NCBI RefSeq assembly: GCF_010728725.1
Contig: NZ_AP022606.1
Coordinates: 1,674,001 to 1,738,000 of the forward strand
Direction of reading: 5' to 3'
Origin: Mycobacterium branderi
GTDB lineage: Bacteria > Actinomycetota > Actinomycetes > Mycobacteriales > Mycobacteriaceae
DNA: 64,000 nucleotides
A program made the position numbers and the translations under genes. The notes beneath the pieces are model-generated. The model had not been told where the DNA came from. It searched no databases and saw only the letters and a program-made list of their open reading frames with translations. Each line of letters begins with the position of its first letter. The stretch's first letter is position 1. Positions 31,894 through 40,574 of the stretch are shown piece after piece.

Positions 31894-33367
31894 CGTGCGG
31901 CGGGCCTGGTCACTTCGGGTCCGGTTGCTGGTCGGCCAGGTCATCGTGCTGACCATCGCCTGCGTCGGAATCGGCGCGGTGACCGAACTCGCGTTGTACC
32001 GGTATCTGGTCGGCCAGCTCGACGTTCAGGTACACGACGCGTCGCATCGCTCGGTGCGCATGTTCGGCGAACCACCGCCGCCGCCCGTGCCGTGGCATCA
32101 CCACCGCGCTCCCCGGCCCGGGCCGGGGCCGGAATTCCTCGACGCCCCAGGCCAACCCGTCGGCATGGTCGCCGCTGTGGTCAGCGGTGGCAGAACCGTC
32201 GACGCCGGATACCTGACCACCACCGGCTCGCGAGCCGCCTTGTCGGACAAGGCAAAAGCCCAATTGGACGCGGTCGTGCCCAACCGCACACCGGTGACCC
32301 GGGACCTCGACGGCCTCGGCCGTTACCGTGTCATCGCCGCGCCCGCGCGGCACGGCGGCGACGTCCTCGTCACCGGGCTGTCGATGTCCAACGTCGACGC
32401 CACGATGATCCGGGTGCTGCTGATCTTCGGGGTGGTCACCGTGATTGCACTGGCCGCCGCGACCACCGCCGGCATCGTGATCATCCGCCGAGCCCTGGCC
32501 CCGCTGCGGCGCGTCTCGCAAACCGCGAGCAAAGTCGTCGACCTGCCGCTCGATCGCGGCGAAGTGGCGCTGCCGGTGCGGGTGCCCGAACCCGACGCCA
32601 ACCCGCACACCGAGGTCGGCCAGCTCGGCTCGGCGGTGAACCGGATGCTCGACCACATCGCCGCCGCCCTGTCCACCCGGCAGGCCAGCGAGACCAGGGT
32701 CCGCCAGTTCGTCGCCGACGCCAGTCACGAACTGCGCACCCCGCTGGCCGCGATCCGCGGCTATACCGAACTGGCGCAACGGGTTCGGGACGACACCGAT
32801 GCGGTGGAGCACGCGATGAGCCGGGTGCAATCCGAGACCGAGCGAATGACCCGCCTCGTCGAGGACCTGCTGCTGCTGGCCCGGCTGGACTCCGGCCGGC
32901 CGCTGGAGCGTGAACCCGTGGACTTGTCCCGCGTGGCCGTCGATGCAGTCAGCGATGCGCACGTCGCCGGGCCGGATCACCGGTGGCAACTCGACCTGCC
33001 CGACGAGCCCGTGATGGTCGCCGGAGATGCGGCCCGACTGCATCAGGTCCTGACCAACCTGCTCACCAACGCCCGCATCCACACTGGGCCGGGAACCGTT
33101 GTGACGACGGGGCTGAGCATCGACACGACCCACGCGGTGCTGACGGTGACCGACAACGGTCCTGGGATTCCCGAACCATTGCAGTCGGAGGTGTTCGAGC
33201 GGTTCGCCCGCGGTGACACGTCGCGTTCCCGCAAAGGCGGCAGCACCGGGCTGGGTCTGGCGATCGTTTCGGCGGTAGTCAAGGCGCACGGCGGCACCAT
33301 CGCGGTGCACAGTGCGCCTGGCCACACGGAATTCACTGTGCGGCTGCCGCTCACAGCCGACGCATAG
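31871..33367 (+). CDS. tcrY: Sensor histidine kinase TcrY
   Basis: A 498-residue kinase with two membrane helices (about 17-42 and 178-204) bounding a periplasmic loop rich in Pro and His (P-P-P-P-P-V-P-W-H-H-H near 70), then a HAMP linker, the H box A-S-H-E-L-R-T-P-L-A with His286, and N, G1, F and G2 boxes (L-L-T-N-A-R, D-N-G-P-G-I, F-E-R-F-A-R-G, G-L-G-L-A-I-V). It is the partner of TcrX; in M. tuberculosis the pair responds to low iron and nutrient stress in some reports. The His/Pro patch may bind metal. Starts 23 bp before the tcrX stop. Confidence 0.92.
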   Translation: MSSSRPASVRRAWSLRVRLLVGQVIVLTIACVGIGAVTELALYRYLVGQLDVQVHDASHRSVRMFGEPPPPPVPWHHHRAPRPGPGPEFLDAPGQPVGMVAAVVSGGRTVDAGYLTTTGSRAALSDKAKAQLDAVVPNRTPVTRDLDGLGRYRVIAAPARHGGDVLVTGLSMSNVDATMIRVLLIFGVVTVIALAAATTAGIVIIRRALAPLRRVSQTASKVVDLPLDRGEVALPVRVPEPDANPHTEVGQLGSAVNRMLDHIAAALSTRQASETRVRQFVADASHELRTPLAAIRGYTELAQRVRDDTDAVEHAMSRVQSETERMTRLVEDLLLLARLDSGRPLEREPVDLSRVAVDAVSDAHVAGPDHRWQLDLPDEPVMVAGDAARLHQVLTNLLTNARIHTGPGTVVTTGLSIDTTHAVLTVTDNGPGIPEPLQSEVFERFARGDTSRSRKGGSTGLGLAIVSAVVKAHGGTIAVHSAPGHTEFTVRLPLTADA

Positions 33368-33412
33368 CCGCTACCAACGGCAACCCCACACCGGCCGGCG
33401 ACGATCGACGAC

Positions 33413-34660
33413 ATGACCACGATCGCACCGACCGGGGGGCAGGCCAACGCCCGGCCCAGCGCCGCACTGATCGCCGCCGAGCGCGGTGTACCGGTGCTCG
33501 ACATTGTTGTGCCGGTATACAACGAGCAAGCGGCCCTTGCGGATTCGATTCATCGCCTGCATGAATACCTGAGCCGAGACTTTCCGTTCACCTTCCGCAT
33601 CACGATCGCCGACAACGCCAGCGTCGACGACACGCCGCTCGTCGCAGCGGCACTCGCCGACGAACTGGCCGAGGTGCGGGCGATCCGGCTGGAGCAGAAA
33701 GGCCGTGGGCGTGCCCTGCGCGCGGTGTGGGAAGGCTCGGATGCGCCGGTGCTGGCCTACATGGACGTCGACCTGTCGACCGACCTCGCCGCCCTGGCCC
33801 CGCTGGTGGCTCCGCTGATCTCCGGGCATTCCGATCTGGCGATCGGGACTCGGCTGGACCACGGGTCGCGGGTCGTGAGAGGCCCCAAGCGCGAGGTGAT
33901 TTCACGCTGCTACAACCTGATCCTGCGATCGACGCTTGCGGCCCGCTTCTCCGATGCCCAGTGCGGCTTCAAGGCAATCCGTTCGGACATCGCGCGACGG
34001 CTGCTGCCCTACGTGCGCGACACCGGTTGGTTCTTCGACACCGAACTGCTGGTGCTGGCCGAACGCAGCGGCTTGCGGATCCACGAGGTGCCGGTGGACT
34101 GGATCGACGACCCCGACAGCCGGGTGGACATCCTCGCGACCGCGCTGGCCGACCTCAAGGGAATCGTCCGGCTGCTCAAAGGCTTTGCGCGCGGGGAAAT
34201 ACCGGTCCAGGCGATCGGCGCGCAGTTCGGCCGCGGCGCCGGCGCGTCCCGGTCGTTGCTGGGGCAGGCCGTGCATTTCGGCGTGATCGGGGTGCTGAGC
34301 ACGCTGGCCTACCTGGCGCTGTTCGTGTTGGTACGGCCGCTGGGCGCGCAGCCCGCGAACCTGATCGCGCTGTTGGCGACGGCGCTGGCCAACACCGCGG
34401 CCAACCGCCGGTTTACGTTCGGGGTGCGCGGCCGTGCCGGAGCGGCCCGCCATCAGTTCGAGGGCCTGGTGGTGTTCGCCGTGGGATTGGCGCTCACCAG
34501 CGGAGCGCTGGCCATGCTGCACAACGTCACCGATCCGCCACGGCCGCTCGAACTCGTCGTGCTGGTGCTGGCCAATCTGGCGGCGACTGTCGTGCGATTC
34601 GTACTACTGCGCGGATGGGTGTTCCATCCTGCCCGCGCGGACAAGGAGGCCGTGCGATGA
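33413..34660 (+). CDS. GT2 polyprenyl-phosphate glycosyl synthase fused to a GtrA membrane domain
   Basis: A 415-residue two-domain protein. Residues about 28-250 form a GT2 synthase like dolichol-phosphate mannose synthase: V-P-V-Y-N-E-Q near 33, D-N-A-S near 66, the metal motif Y-M-D-V-D-L-S near 121, and G-T-R-L-D near 146. Residues about 285-405 are a four-helix GtrA domain with N-R-R-F-T-F. It should make and hold a polyprenyl-phosphate sugar. The stop overlaps the next gene's ATG (ATGA), a membrane glycosyltransferase that uses such donors. In M. tuberculosis tcrY is followed by lpqH; this pair is an addition here. Confidence 0.87.
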   Translation: MTTIAPTGGQANARPSAALIAAERGVPVLDIVVPVYNEQAALADSIHRLHEYLSRDFPFTFRITIADNASVDDTPLVAAALADELAEVRAIRLEQKGRGRALRAVWEGSDAPVLAYMDVDLSTDLAALAPLVAPLISGHSDLAIGTRLDHGSRVVRGPKREVISRCYNLILRSTLAARFSDAQCGFKAIRSDIARRLLPYVRDTGWFFDTELLVLAERSGLRIHEVPVDWIDDPDSRVDILATALADLKGIVRLLKGFARGEIPVQAIGAQFGRGAGASRSLLGQAVHFGVIGVLSTLAYLALFVLVRPLGAQPANLIALLATALANTAANRRFTFGVRGRAGAARHQFEGLVVFAVGLALTSGALAMLHNVTDPPRPLELVVLVLANLAATVVRFVLLRGWVFHPARADKEAVR

Positions 34661-36531
34661 CGCTCGTGGCAGACGCTGCGCCGGAGCTGTTTTCGGTCCC
34701 GGTCGCCTCTTCGCGGCGACCGCATTGGGAGCGCCACGCGTTGTGGGCGCTTTTGGCCGCGACGGCGTTGCTCTATCTGTGGGGGCTCAGCGCAGTCGGC
34801 TATGCCAATGAGTTCTACGCCGCCGCCGTGCAGGCCGGCACGCAGAGCTGGAAGGCGTTGTTCTTCGGCTCGCTGGATCCGGGCAACGCCATCACCGTCG
34901 ACAAGCCGCCGGCGGCGATGTGGGTGATGGGTCTGTCGGCGCGGCTGTTCGGCTTCAGCACGTGGTCGATGCTGGTGCCGCAGGCCCTGATGGGTGTCGG
35001 TTCGGTGGCCTTGCTGCACGGTGCTGTGCGACGGGTGGCCGGCCCGGCCGCCGGCCTGCTGGCGGGAGCGGTGTTAGCACTGACACCGGTGGCGGCGTTG
35101 ATGTTTCGCTACAACAACCCTGACGCGCTACTGGTCCTGTTACTTGTCGCGGCCGGCTACTGCACGGTGCGAGCGCTCGACCGATCGTCCGGACGATGGC
35201 TTGCGCTCGCCGGAACCACCATTGGCTTCGCTTTCCTGACCAAGATGATGGAGGCATTCCTGGTGGTGCCTGCGCTGGCGCTGGCGGTGCTGGTCGCCGC
35301 GCCCGGTTCGCTGTGGAAGCGAATCGGCAGCCTGTTGGCCGGGTTGACGGCCATGGTGGTCTCCGGTGGCTGGCTGGTTGGTCTGGTGAGCCTGTGGCCC
35401 AAGGATTCTCGGCCCTACATCGGCGGCTCCACCGACAACGGCCTGCTGCAGCTCGCGCTGGCCTACAACGGGGTCGGCCGGGTGCTGGGCGGCGACGGTA
35501 ACCACGGCCCGGGTGCCAAACCGGGCGGCGGATCGCCGATGTTCGGTGGCGGGCCCGGTATCACAAGGATGTTCGGGTCATCGATGGGGACCGAGATTTC
35601 CTGGCTGCTGCCCGCTGCCCTGATCGGACTGATTGCGATGCTGTGGTTCGTCCGGACTGCGCCGCGGACCAACCGGCTGCGCGCGGGGCTTCTGCTGTGG
35701 GGCGGTTGGCTGTTGGTGACCGCGCTGGTATTCAGCTACATGCAAGGCATCATGCACCCCTACTACACCGTTGCGATGGCGCCCGCGGTCGCCGCCGTCG
35801 CGGCCATCGCGACCCGAGAGCTCTGGCGCGGCAGGCAGTCCCCGTCGTCGCGGGTTGTGCTGAGCGCCATGGCCATTGCCACCGGGGTGTGGGACTTCGT
35901 CCTGCTGGACCGCACACCGGAATGGCTGCCCTGGCTGCGCTGGACCCTGCTTCTCGGGACGATCGCCGTCGCAGCGGCACTGCTGATCGGCCGCTCGCTG
36001 CGCCGCTATCCGGCGGTGCTGGCCGCCGCCGGGCTGCTGTTCGGGTTGGGCGGTACCGCGGCATACACGATCGAGGCCGTCGCGGTCTATCACGGCGGCG
36101 CAATCCCGCGGTCGGGCCCGAAGCAGGGTGCCGACCGCGGCGGGCCGGGGCCACAGGTCGGCGACAACAAGGCCCTGGACGCGCTCCTGCTGACTGCTGC
36201 CGACAAACGTTGGGCCGCAGCAACAATCGGCTCGCACCTGGCCGACAGCCTCGAGTTGAGCACCGGCACGTCGGTGATGGCGATCGGTGGATTCAGCGGT
36301 CAAGACAACTCACCCACGTTGGCGCAGTTTCAGCGGTATGTCGCCAGCGGTCAGATTCGCTACTTCATTCCCGACGACGGCAGCAGGCATCCGGGCGGAC
36401 CCGGTGGTCCACGCAAACCCTCCGGCACCGCCGCCGCGATCACGGCATGGGTCAAGGCGCACTATCCACCCCAGAAGGTGGCTGGTGCAACCGTTTACGA
36501 TCTTGCCGGTCAGGCCGCTACGGGCAAGTGA
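34657..36531 (+). CDS. ArnT/PMT-like GT39-family membrane glycosyltransferase
   Basis: A 624-residue polytopic protein with about eleven helices. The first outer loop carries N-E-F-Y-A-A-A-V and the conserved D-K-P-P-A-A-M-W segment near residue 87, typical of ArnT/PMT glycosyltransferases. A long C-terminal outer domain is Gly/Pro-rich (G-P-G-P-Q-V-G-D, then G-S-R-H-P-G-G-P-G-G-P) and ends near V-Y-D-L-A. The enzyme likely takes the polyprenyl-P sugar made by the neighbour and transfers it to lipid, polymer or protein outside the cell. ATG at 34657 preceded by AAGGAGG. Its end overlaps lpqH by 14 bp on the other strand. Confidence 0.87.
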   Translation: MTLVADAAPELFSVPVASSRRPHWERHALWALLAATALLYLWGLSAVGYANEFYAAAVQAGTQSWKALFFGSLDPGNAITVDKPPAAMWVMGLSARLFGFSTWSMLVPQALMGVGSVALLHGAVRRVAGPAAGLLAGAVLALTPVAALMFRYNNPDALLVLLLVAAGYCTVRALDRSSGRWLALAGTTIGFAFLTKMMEAFLVVPALALAVLVAAPGSLWKRIGSLLAGLTAMVVSGGWLVGLVSLWPKDSRPYIGGSTDNGLLQLALAYNGVGRVLGGDGNHGPGAKPGGGSPMFGGGPGITRMFGSSMGTEISWLLPAALIGLIAMLWFVRTAPRTNRLRAGLLLWGGWLLVTALVFSYMQGIMHPYYTVAMAPAVAAVAAIATRELWRGRQSPSSRVVLSAMAIATGVWDFVLLDRTPEWLPWLRWTLLLGTIAVAAALLIGRSLRRYPAVLAAAGLLFGLGGTAAYTIEAVAVYHGGAIPRSGPKQGADRGGPGPQVGDNKALDALLLTAADKRWAAATIGSHLADSLELSTGTSVMAIGGFSGQDNSPTLAQFQRYVASGQIRYFIPDDGSRHPGGPGGPRKPSGTAAAITAWVKAHYPPQKVAGATVYDLAGQAATGK

Positions 36532-36964
36532 CGTCGACCTCGAACGGCTTGCTCACCATGCCGGCCATGGGATTTGACGGGTCGACGCCGGTAGCCGTTC
36601 CGGTGAACTTGTAGCCGTCGCCGTCCTTCGTCGCCTGGGCACTGGCTCCCGGACTCCCCTGCTGATATGCAAGGTTCACACCGTTGACAGTGCCCAGTGC
36701 GATCTGATGAACCACGGGCGGATTCGCGTCGGTTGCCTGGACTGCAACTGCGCCCGACGAACCGGGCTGACCGATCCCGATCTGGAGCTCGCCGCCTGCC
36801 TTTTGGCAGGTGACCTGACCCTTGGCGTTTTGATCCTGACCGTCGACCACCACCTTGGCGTGGCCCTTGGTGCTGACCTTCTGGCCTCCACCGCCGGAAC
36901 AGCCTGTCAAACCTGTGACGACGATCGCCGTCGCTGCTGCAGCGATCGTTACTGAACGTTTCAC
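36518..36964 (-). CDS. lpqH: 19-kDa-type lipoprotein LpqH
   Basis: A 148-residue lipoprotein with signal peptide M-K-R-S-V-T-I-A-A-A-A and lipobox L-T-G-C (Cys22 is the predicted acylation site). The mature part follows remembered M. tuberculosis LpqH: V-V-V-D-G-Q-D-Q-N, then G-T-V-N-G-V-N-L-A-Y and Y-K-F-T-G-T-A-T-G-V-D-P-S-N-P-M. LpqH is a surface TLR2 agonist. The Thr-rich cluster that is O-mannosylated in M. tuberculosis is replaced by a short S-G-G-G-G-Q-K-V-S-T-K, so glycosylation may be reduced. The GTG at 36962-36964 has AAAGGAG with a 6-base gap. Lies next to tcrXY as in H37Rv. Confidence 0.9.
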   Translation of the reverse strand: MKRSVTIAAAATAIVVTGLTGCSGGGGQKVSTKGHAKVVVDGQDQNAKGQVTCQKAGGELQIGIGQPGSSGAVAVQATDANPPVVHQIALGTVNGVNLAYQQGSPGASAQATKDGDGYKFTGTATGVDPSNPMAGMVSKPFEVDVTCP

Positions 36965-37237
36965 CCGTGCTCCTTTGTCGTAGCGTCGGTCCGTCGACGT
37001 TGACGGACCGTTTCGGCAGTATGCAGCCCGGCAGGATCGGGAACATCAGATTCGACAAAAATTAATTCCCACGTCATGAACCCATTTCCGGTCAATTGAT
37101 GGCACCGTTGCGCGTTCGTCGAATCAGCACATCGAAACAGCGACCTACCGTTCGATGACACAACCGATTTCACCGATGCGGACCGCGGATTCGTTGCCGC
37201 GCTGAGCCCCTGCGTCGTCAAGTCCGCCGACGGCCGC

Positions 37238-38962
37238 GTGGTGTGGGACAACGATGCCTACTCATTTCTGGGCGGCGACGCGCCCACGTCGGTGCATCCC
37301 AGCCTGTGGCGGCAGTCGAGGCTGACCGTCAAACAGGGCCTGTACGAGGTGGTGCCCGGTATCTACCAGGTTCGGGGCCTGGACATCTCCAACATCAGCT
37401 TCGTCGAAGGCGGCACCGGCATCATCGTGATCGACCCGCTGGTTTCCACCGAGGTGGCTGCCGCCGCCCTGGCGCTGTACCGAGCCCATCGCGGGGACCG
37501 CCCCGTCGTCGCGGTGATCTACACCCACAGTCACGTGGACCATTTCGGCGGCGTGCTCGGGGTCACCTCTCAAGCGGACGTAGACGCGGGGAGGGTGACC
37601 GTGCTGGCACCGGAAGGATTCACGCGCCACGCCGTGCAAGAAAACGTCTACGCGGGACCTGCGATGGCCCGTCGCGCGACCTACATGTACGGCGCCATGC
37701 TGGCGCGCGGACCGCAGGGCCAAGTCGGCTGCGGGCTGGGTCAGGCGCCGTCGACCGGCGAGGTAGCGCTCATCGTCCCGACGGTCGATATCCATGCGAC
37801 CGGGGAGTCGCACACGATCGACGGAGTGGACATTGAATTCCAAATGGCGCCGGGCACCGAGGCGCCCGCCGAAATGCATTTCTATTTCCCGCAATTCCGG
37901 GCCTTGTGCATGGCAGAAAATGCCACCCACAATCTGCACAACCTGCTGACCCTGCGCGGCGCGTTGGTGCGTGACCCGCATGTGTGGTCGGGATATCTCA
38001 CCGAGGCGATCGACATGTTCGCCGATCGCGCCGATGTCGTATTCGCTTCTCACCATTGGCCTACCTGGGGGCATGATCGGATCGTCGAATTCCTGTCTCT
38101 GCAACGCGACCTGTATGCCTATCTGCACGACCAGACGCTGCGGCTACTCAACCAGGGCTACACCGGCGCGGAGATTGCCGAAACGTTCGAGATGCCACCG
38201 GCACTGGAGAAGGCGTGGCACGCCCGCGGGTACTACGGGTCGGTCAGCCACAACGTGAAGGCCATCTATCAGCGCTACATGGGGTGGTTCGACGGCAATC
38301 CAGGCCGACTGTGGCCGCATCCACCCGAGGCGCTGGCGAGTCGTTACGTCGACGCGATGGGCGGTGTCGACCGAGTCGTCGGGCTTGCCCGGCAAGCCTT
38401 CGATTCCGGTGACTTCCGCTGGGCCGCGACACTACTCGACCATGCAGTGTTCACCGACAGCACGCATGCCGGCGCCCGGGAGCTCTACGCCGACACGCTT
38501 GCACAGCTGGCTTATGGCGCCGAGAACGCGACATGGCGCAACTTCTTCCTCTCCGGCGCCGCCGAATTGCGCGACGGCAACTTCGGGACGGCGACACAAA
38601 TAACGTCGCAGTCGTTGCTGTCCCAACTGACACCGGAGCAGATCTTCGACTCGCTGGCGATCAGCGTCAACGGGCCCCGTGCATGGGATTTGGACCTCGC
38701 CGTCGATATCGTCTTCCAGGACAGCGACGCCAACTATCGCCTTACCCTGCGCAATGGCGTGCTCGTCCACCGCCGGGCGCCGGCCGACCCCTCAACCGCG
38801 GACGCGACCGTGAGGTTAGCGACCAACATCCGGCTGCTGGCGGCCGCCGCCGGCGATTTCACCTCACCCGGGCTAGAGGTCTCCGGGGATCAGGCTGCGC
38901 TGCAGGCGCTGGTGGGTGTGCTCGACCAGCCCGACCCGGCGTTCGACATCGTCACGCCATGA
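37238..38962 (+). CDS. Alkyl-sulfatase-like metallo-beta-lactamase-fold hydrolase (Rv3762c-like), possibly 5'-damaged
   Basis: A 574-residue protein of the SdsA1/alkyl-sulfatase group. Metal ligands are in Y-T-H-S-H-V-D-H-F-G-G (about 91) and the C-M-A-E-N-A-T-H-N-L-H-N strand (about 225); W-S-G-Y-L-T-E-A and S-H-H-W-P-T-W-G follow, then a helical dimerisation region and a C-terminal SCP2-like domain (about 450-570). These enzymes release sulfate from alkyl sulfates. Homologous sequence continues upstream of the first usable start: codons from about 37148 read P-F-D-D-T-T-D-F-T-D-A-D-R-G-F and join in frame, but no ATG, GTG or TTG exists between the TGA at 37097 and the GTG at 37238. The normal start seems lost or frameshifted. 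Confidence 0.82.
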   Translation: MVWDNDAYSFLGGDAPTSVHPSLWRQSRLTVKQGLYEVVPGIYQVRGLDISNISFVEGGTGIIVIDPLVSTEVAAAALALYRAHRGDRPVVAVIYTHSHVDHFGGVLGVTSQADVDAGRVTVLAPEGFTRHAVQENVYAGPAMARRATYMYGAMLARGPQGQVGCGLGQAPSTGEVALIVPTVDIHATGESHTIDGVDIEFQMAPGTEAPAEMHFYFPQFRALCMAENATHNLHNLLTLRGALVRDPHVWSGYLTEAIDMFADRADVVFASHHWPTWGHDRIVEFLSLQRDLYAYLHDQTLRLLNQGYTGAEIAETFEMPPALEKAWHARGYYGSVSHNVKAIYQRYMGWFDGNPGRLWPHPPEALASRYVDAMGGVDRVVGLARQAFDSGDFRWAATLLDHAVFTDSTHAGARELYADTLAQLAYGAENATWRNFFLSGAAELRDGNFGTATQITSQSLLSQLTPEQIFDSLAISVNGPRAWDLDLAVDIVFQDSDANYRLTLRNGVLVHRRAPADPSTADATVRLATNIRLLAAAAGDFTSPGLEVSGDQAALQALVGVLDQPDPAFDIVTP

Positions 38963-38967
38963 CGTTG

Positions 38968-39939
38968 TCAACCGACTTCGACGACGACTTTGCCGATCGC
39001 CTTGCGTTCGGCCACATACCGTAGCGCCGCCGGAGCATCGGTCAACGCGAACCGTGCGCCGATATAGGGCCGGATCCGCCCGTCGGCGAACATCTGCACG
39101 AGTTCGGCCATATCGCGCTCGGCCTCGGTCGGATGGTCATCGTGAAAAGTACGGATCTCCATGCCGCGCACCGTGATGTCCTTCAGCAGCACGAGATTGA
39201 GCGGTATCGCCGGAATCGCTCCCGCCGCATAGCCGAGCGTGACGAAGACACCGCCGCGGCCCAGCGCACGCATGGCCGGCTCCGAATACGGCCCACCGAC
39301 GGGATCGAGGACAACGCGCGCGTTGCCGCCGGTGAGTTCGCGGATGCGGGACTTCAGATCCTCACGGTCGTAGTCGACCGTCGCCTCGGCGCCACGCTGC
39401 CGGCACACCTCGAGCTTCTCCTCGGTCGACGCCGCCGCCAGTACCCTGGCCTTCATCGCGACGGCCAGGTCGACCGCGGCCAGCCCGACCCCGCCGGCCG
39501 CGCCGAGCACCACCACCCAATCGCCCTCTGCGACTTGCGCAACCGATCGCAGAGCGTGATAGGCGGTGCGGTAGGCGACGCCGAACGCCGCCGCGGCCGC
39601 GTAATCCGCGCTGTCAGGCATGGGCGTCACAGCCTCGGCGCGCAGCAATGCCTGCTCGGCGAACGCCCCCACGAACGCGGTACCACTCACCCGGTCGCCA
39701 GGCACGAACCCGACCCCGTCTCCGACCGCGACCACGTCGCCGGCCAGCTCGCTGCCCGGTGTGAACGGCACCGGAATCCGCACCTGGTACTTGCCGTCGA
39801 TCAGCAGCACGTCGGGAAAGTTCACTGCGGCGGCCCGCACCCGCACCACCACCTCGCCGGGGCCCGGGGTCAGCTCGGGAACCTCCTCGAGGACAAGGTC
39901 TTCCGGTGGGCCGTACCGACGGCAGACAACGGCTCGCAC
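38968..39939 (-). CDS. NADPH:quinone oxidoreductase-like MDR enzyme
   Basis: A 323-residue medium-chain reductase without a zinc-binding cysteine cluster. N-terminal domain: A-A-A-V-N-F-P-D-V-L-L-I-D-G-K-Y-Q near residue 36; Rossmann motif V-V-V-L-G-A-A-G-G-V-G-L-A-A near 144. Similar to NADPH-dependent oxidoreductases that sit with acyl-CoA dehydrogenases. The GTG at 39937-39939 overlaps the TetR stop by one base (TAGTG), so it is the last gene of a fadE-tetR-qor transcript. It converges with the alkyl-sulfatase gene 5 bp away. Substrate unknown. Confidence 0.86.
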   Translation of the reverse strand: MRAVVCRRYGPPEDLVLEEVPELTPGPGEVVVRVRAAAVNFPDVLLIDGKYQVRIPVPFTPGSELAGDVVAVGDGVGFVPGDRVSGTAFVGAFAEQALLRAEAVTPMPDSADYAAAAAFGVAYRTAYHALRSVAQVAEGDWVVVLGAAGGVGLAAVDLAVAMKARVLAAASTEEKLEVCRQRGAEATVDYDREDLKSRIRELTGGNARVVLDPVGGPYSEPAMRALGRGGVFVTLGYAAGAIPAIPLNLVLLKDITVRGMEIRTFHDDHPTEAERDMAELVQMFADGRIRPYIGARFALTDAPAALRYVAERKAIGKVVVEVG

Positions 39940-40574
39940 TACGTCACGCCCAGCCCGCGCAAGCAGAACTGCACCAAATGGTCGATGTCGTCGCGACTGG
40001 GGCGAGCGGACAAATCCAGGTAACGACGCAACGCTGTGGCGGTGCAGTAGAACACCGCATCCGCATCCCTCTTGACGTCGTTGCTGCCCAGCGCCGCAAC
40101 CGGTTCGGTCAGCAGGTCACGCATCGGCCGCATGATCTCCTCGTCGACGGCGGCGGTGGTCGACATCTGCCCGGCCGCCGCTCGGCTCATGCTCAGCAGG
40201 TGCGGATCGGCGACCTGGGCCAGCACGCCCGCGATCCAGCGCGCGATTTTTCCTTGCGGCGCCGGCTCTTTGGCCATCTGATGCTGCAGGTAGGAGACCA
40301 CGATGCCGACACCGCGTTCCATGACCGCCAGAATCAGATCATCCTTGCCCGCGAAGTAGCGGTAGAACGCCTTGTTCGACGAGCCTGCCTCCGCGACGAT
40401 GTCGCTGACCCGCGGCGGATCGGGGGCCGCCCGCTCCATCACCCGCACCGCCGCGGCCAAGATCCGCTCGACCTCCTCGGTGGCCTCGCGCTGGCGGTCG
40501 TCGAGGGCGCGCTCGACGGCCGCCGTGACCCGGCTACTGGTCAACGAGGTCTCCGTATTTCGCACGGGCGGCAT
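39939..40574 (-). CDS. TetR-family transcriptional regulator
   Basis: A 211-residue regulator. The N-terminal HTH is R-V-S-D-I-V-A-E-A-G-S-S-N-K-A-F-Y-R-Y-F-A-G-K-D near residue 55, followed by a helical ligand domain. TetR proteins in fatty-acid clusters usually bind acyl-CoA. It overlaps the end of the upstream acyl-CoA dehydrogenase by 41 bp, tightly linking it to that gene. Its operator may be the 19-bp palindrome at 43622-43640 in front of the cluster, but that is inferred. The ATG at 40572-40574 is used; a TTG ten codons on is a weaker choice. Confidence 0.85.
   Translation of the reverse strand: MPPVRNTETSLTSSRVTAAVERALDDRQREATEEVERILAAAVRVMERAAPDPPRVSDIVAEAGSSNKAFYRYFAGKDDLILAVMERGVGIVVSYLQHQMAKEPAPQGKIARWIAGVLAQVADPHLLSMSRAAAGQMSTTAAVDEEIMRPMRDLLTEPVAALGSNDVKRDADAVFYCTATALRRYLDLSARPSRDDIDHLVQFCLRGLGVT

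Noticed and set aside
33727..34656. Long upstream extension of the ArnT-like gene through the GT2 gene
   Set aside because: Arg/Gly/Pro-rich shadow of the GT2-GtrA gene; a strong ribosome-binding site and ATGA overlap fix the start at 34657.
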